Shown here: positions 21,181 through 21,519 of the stretch, piece by piece
Numbering within the stretch: the stretch's first letter is position 1
Layout: the number at the start of each line of letters is the position of its first letter
Assembly: GCA_964425275.1 (NCBI GenBank)
Contig: CAYRLZ010000052.1
Span: forward strand, 1-21,519
Length of the DNA stretch: 21,519 bases
Direction: 5' to 3'
Origin: CAYRLZ01 sp964425275
Lineage (GTDB): Bacteria; Hydrothermota; Tepidihabitantia; Tepidihabitantales; JBDRVQ01
Made by a program: the position numbers and the translations under genes
Notes under the pieces: generated by a model
What the model was told of the DNA's origin: nothing
Database searches by the model: none
Seen by the model: the letters and a program-made list of their open reading frames with translations, nothing else

Positions 21181-21519
21181 TTATTTCACGACAACGAGTT
21201 TTCTCTCTTCTTTATAACCTTTGGCATTAAAGCGCACGAGGTAGATTCCCGCCGGTAGTTTTCTAATAGTAAATAGACCTTTATCCGTCTTTGCGGAATA
21301 GACAACCTCACCTAAGATATTGTAGACTTTTAAGGTCGCAACCTCTCCCTTCGGTAAGTTGTAATAGACCGAAGTGAAGCCCCTTGTCGGGTTGGGCTTA
21401 ATCACAAGACCAACCGACCTTTTATCAGTTACACTGCTTATCCCTTTGGTATTGGGTAAAGAAACAAACGGGACAGGTGTTCCAAGGTATTTATATATCA
21501 CATTCTTATTATTCCCCTT
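21181..21519 (-). CDS. Secreted protein C-terminus with T9SS type A sorting domain (partial)
   Basis: The frame stays open to the right window edge, so only the C-terminal about 112 residues are visible. They contain the type A sorting domain: VIKPNPTRGFTSVYYNLPK, then ATLKVYNILGEVVYS, then LPAGIYLVRFNAKGY and the closing ERKLVVVK. Such domains direct cargo across the outer membrane by the type IX system and are usually cleaved. The catalytic or binding part of the cargo lies outside the window, so its function is unknown. A strong terminator follows 17 nt downstream. It implies an organism with an outer membrane and a type IX system. Confidence 0.88.
   Translation of the reverse strand, partial: KGNNKNVIYKYLGTPVPFVSLPNTKGISSVTDKRSVGLVIKPNPTRGFTSVYYNLPKGEVATLKVYNILGEVVYSAKTDKGLFTIRKLPAGIYLVRFNAKGYKEERKLVVVK

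Overview
This looks like a bacterial chromosome segment of moderate GC. Arginine is often AGA/AGG and isoleucine often ATA, and the proteins are rich in Lys and Glu, which suggests a thermophilic or anaerobic bacterium. The right edge carries the C-terminus of a protein with a type IX secretion (type A) sorting domain. Together with an anaerobic-type Rnf complex and a TIGR03960-like radical SAM protein next to RNase G, this suggests an FCB-affiliated or candidate-phylum lineage (for example a WOR-3-like group). That placement is inference and is not established by any marker here.

Layout, left to right. (1) 3-452: C-terminal part of an IS transposase, cut by the window edge. (2) 650-5625, plus strand: a translation and envelope operon rplM-rpsI-rpsB-tsf-pyrH-frr-uppS-cdsA. 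(3) 5692-9655, minus strand: a fused radical SAM/DUF2344 protein followed by ribonuclease G. (4) 9919-13121, plus strand: GT2 glycosyltransferase, polyprenyl-phosphate sugar-1-phosphate transferase, queF and an unknown lipoprotein, joined by overlaps or short gaps. (5) 13282-15451, minus strand: Na+/phosphate-cotransporter-like protein, PhoU-domain protein and OsmC-family protein. (6) 15533-20639, minus strand: a complete Rnf operon, rnfCDGEAB. (7) 20640-21180: a long intergenic stretch with a 12-bp-period repeat array and several palindromes. (8) 21181-21519: partial T9SS cargo protein with a strong terminator.

Two patterns stand out. First, four operon-heading genes (rplM, the GT2 gene, the Na/Pi gene and rnfC) have a good TTGACR / TANNNT promoter placed so that transcription should start at or within about 3 nt of the ATG/GTG. 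They have no Shine-Dalgarno sequence, while several downstream genes do. This predicts leaderless mRNAs at operon heads and SD-led initiation inside operons. Second, two intergenic stretches hold tandem arrays with an exact 12-bp period, an invariant CTA(T/A) core and variable filler. One has about 24 slots upstream of rnfC and the other has five units upstream of the glycosyltransferase. Both lie shortly upstream of such a promoter. I do not recognise these arrays as a described element, and they are the best candidate here for something new.

No tRNA, rRNA, CRISPR array, phage module or recognisable defence system was seen.
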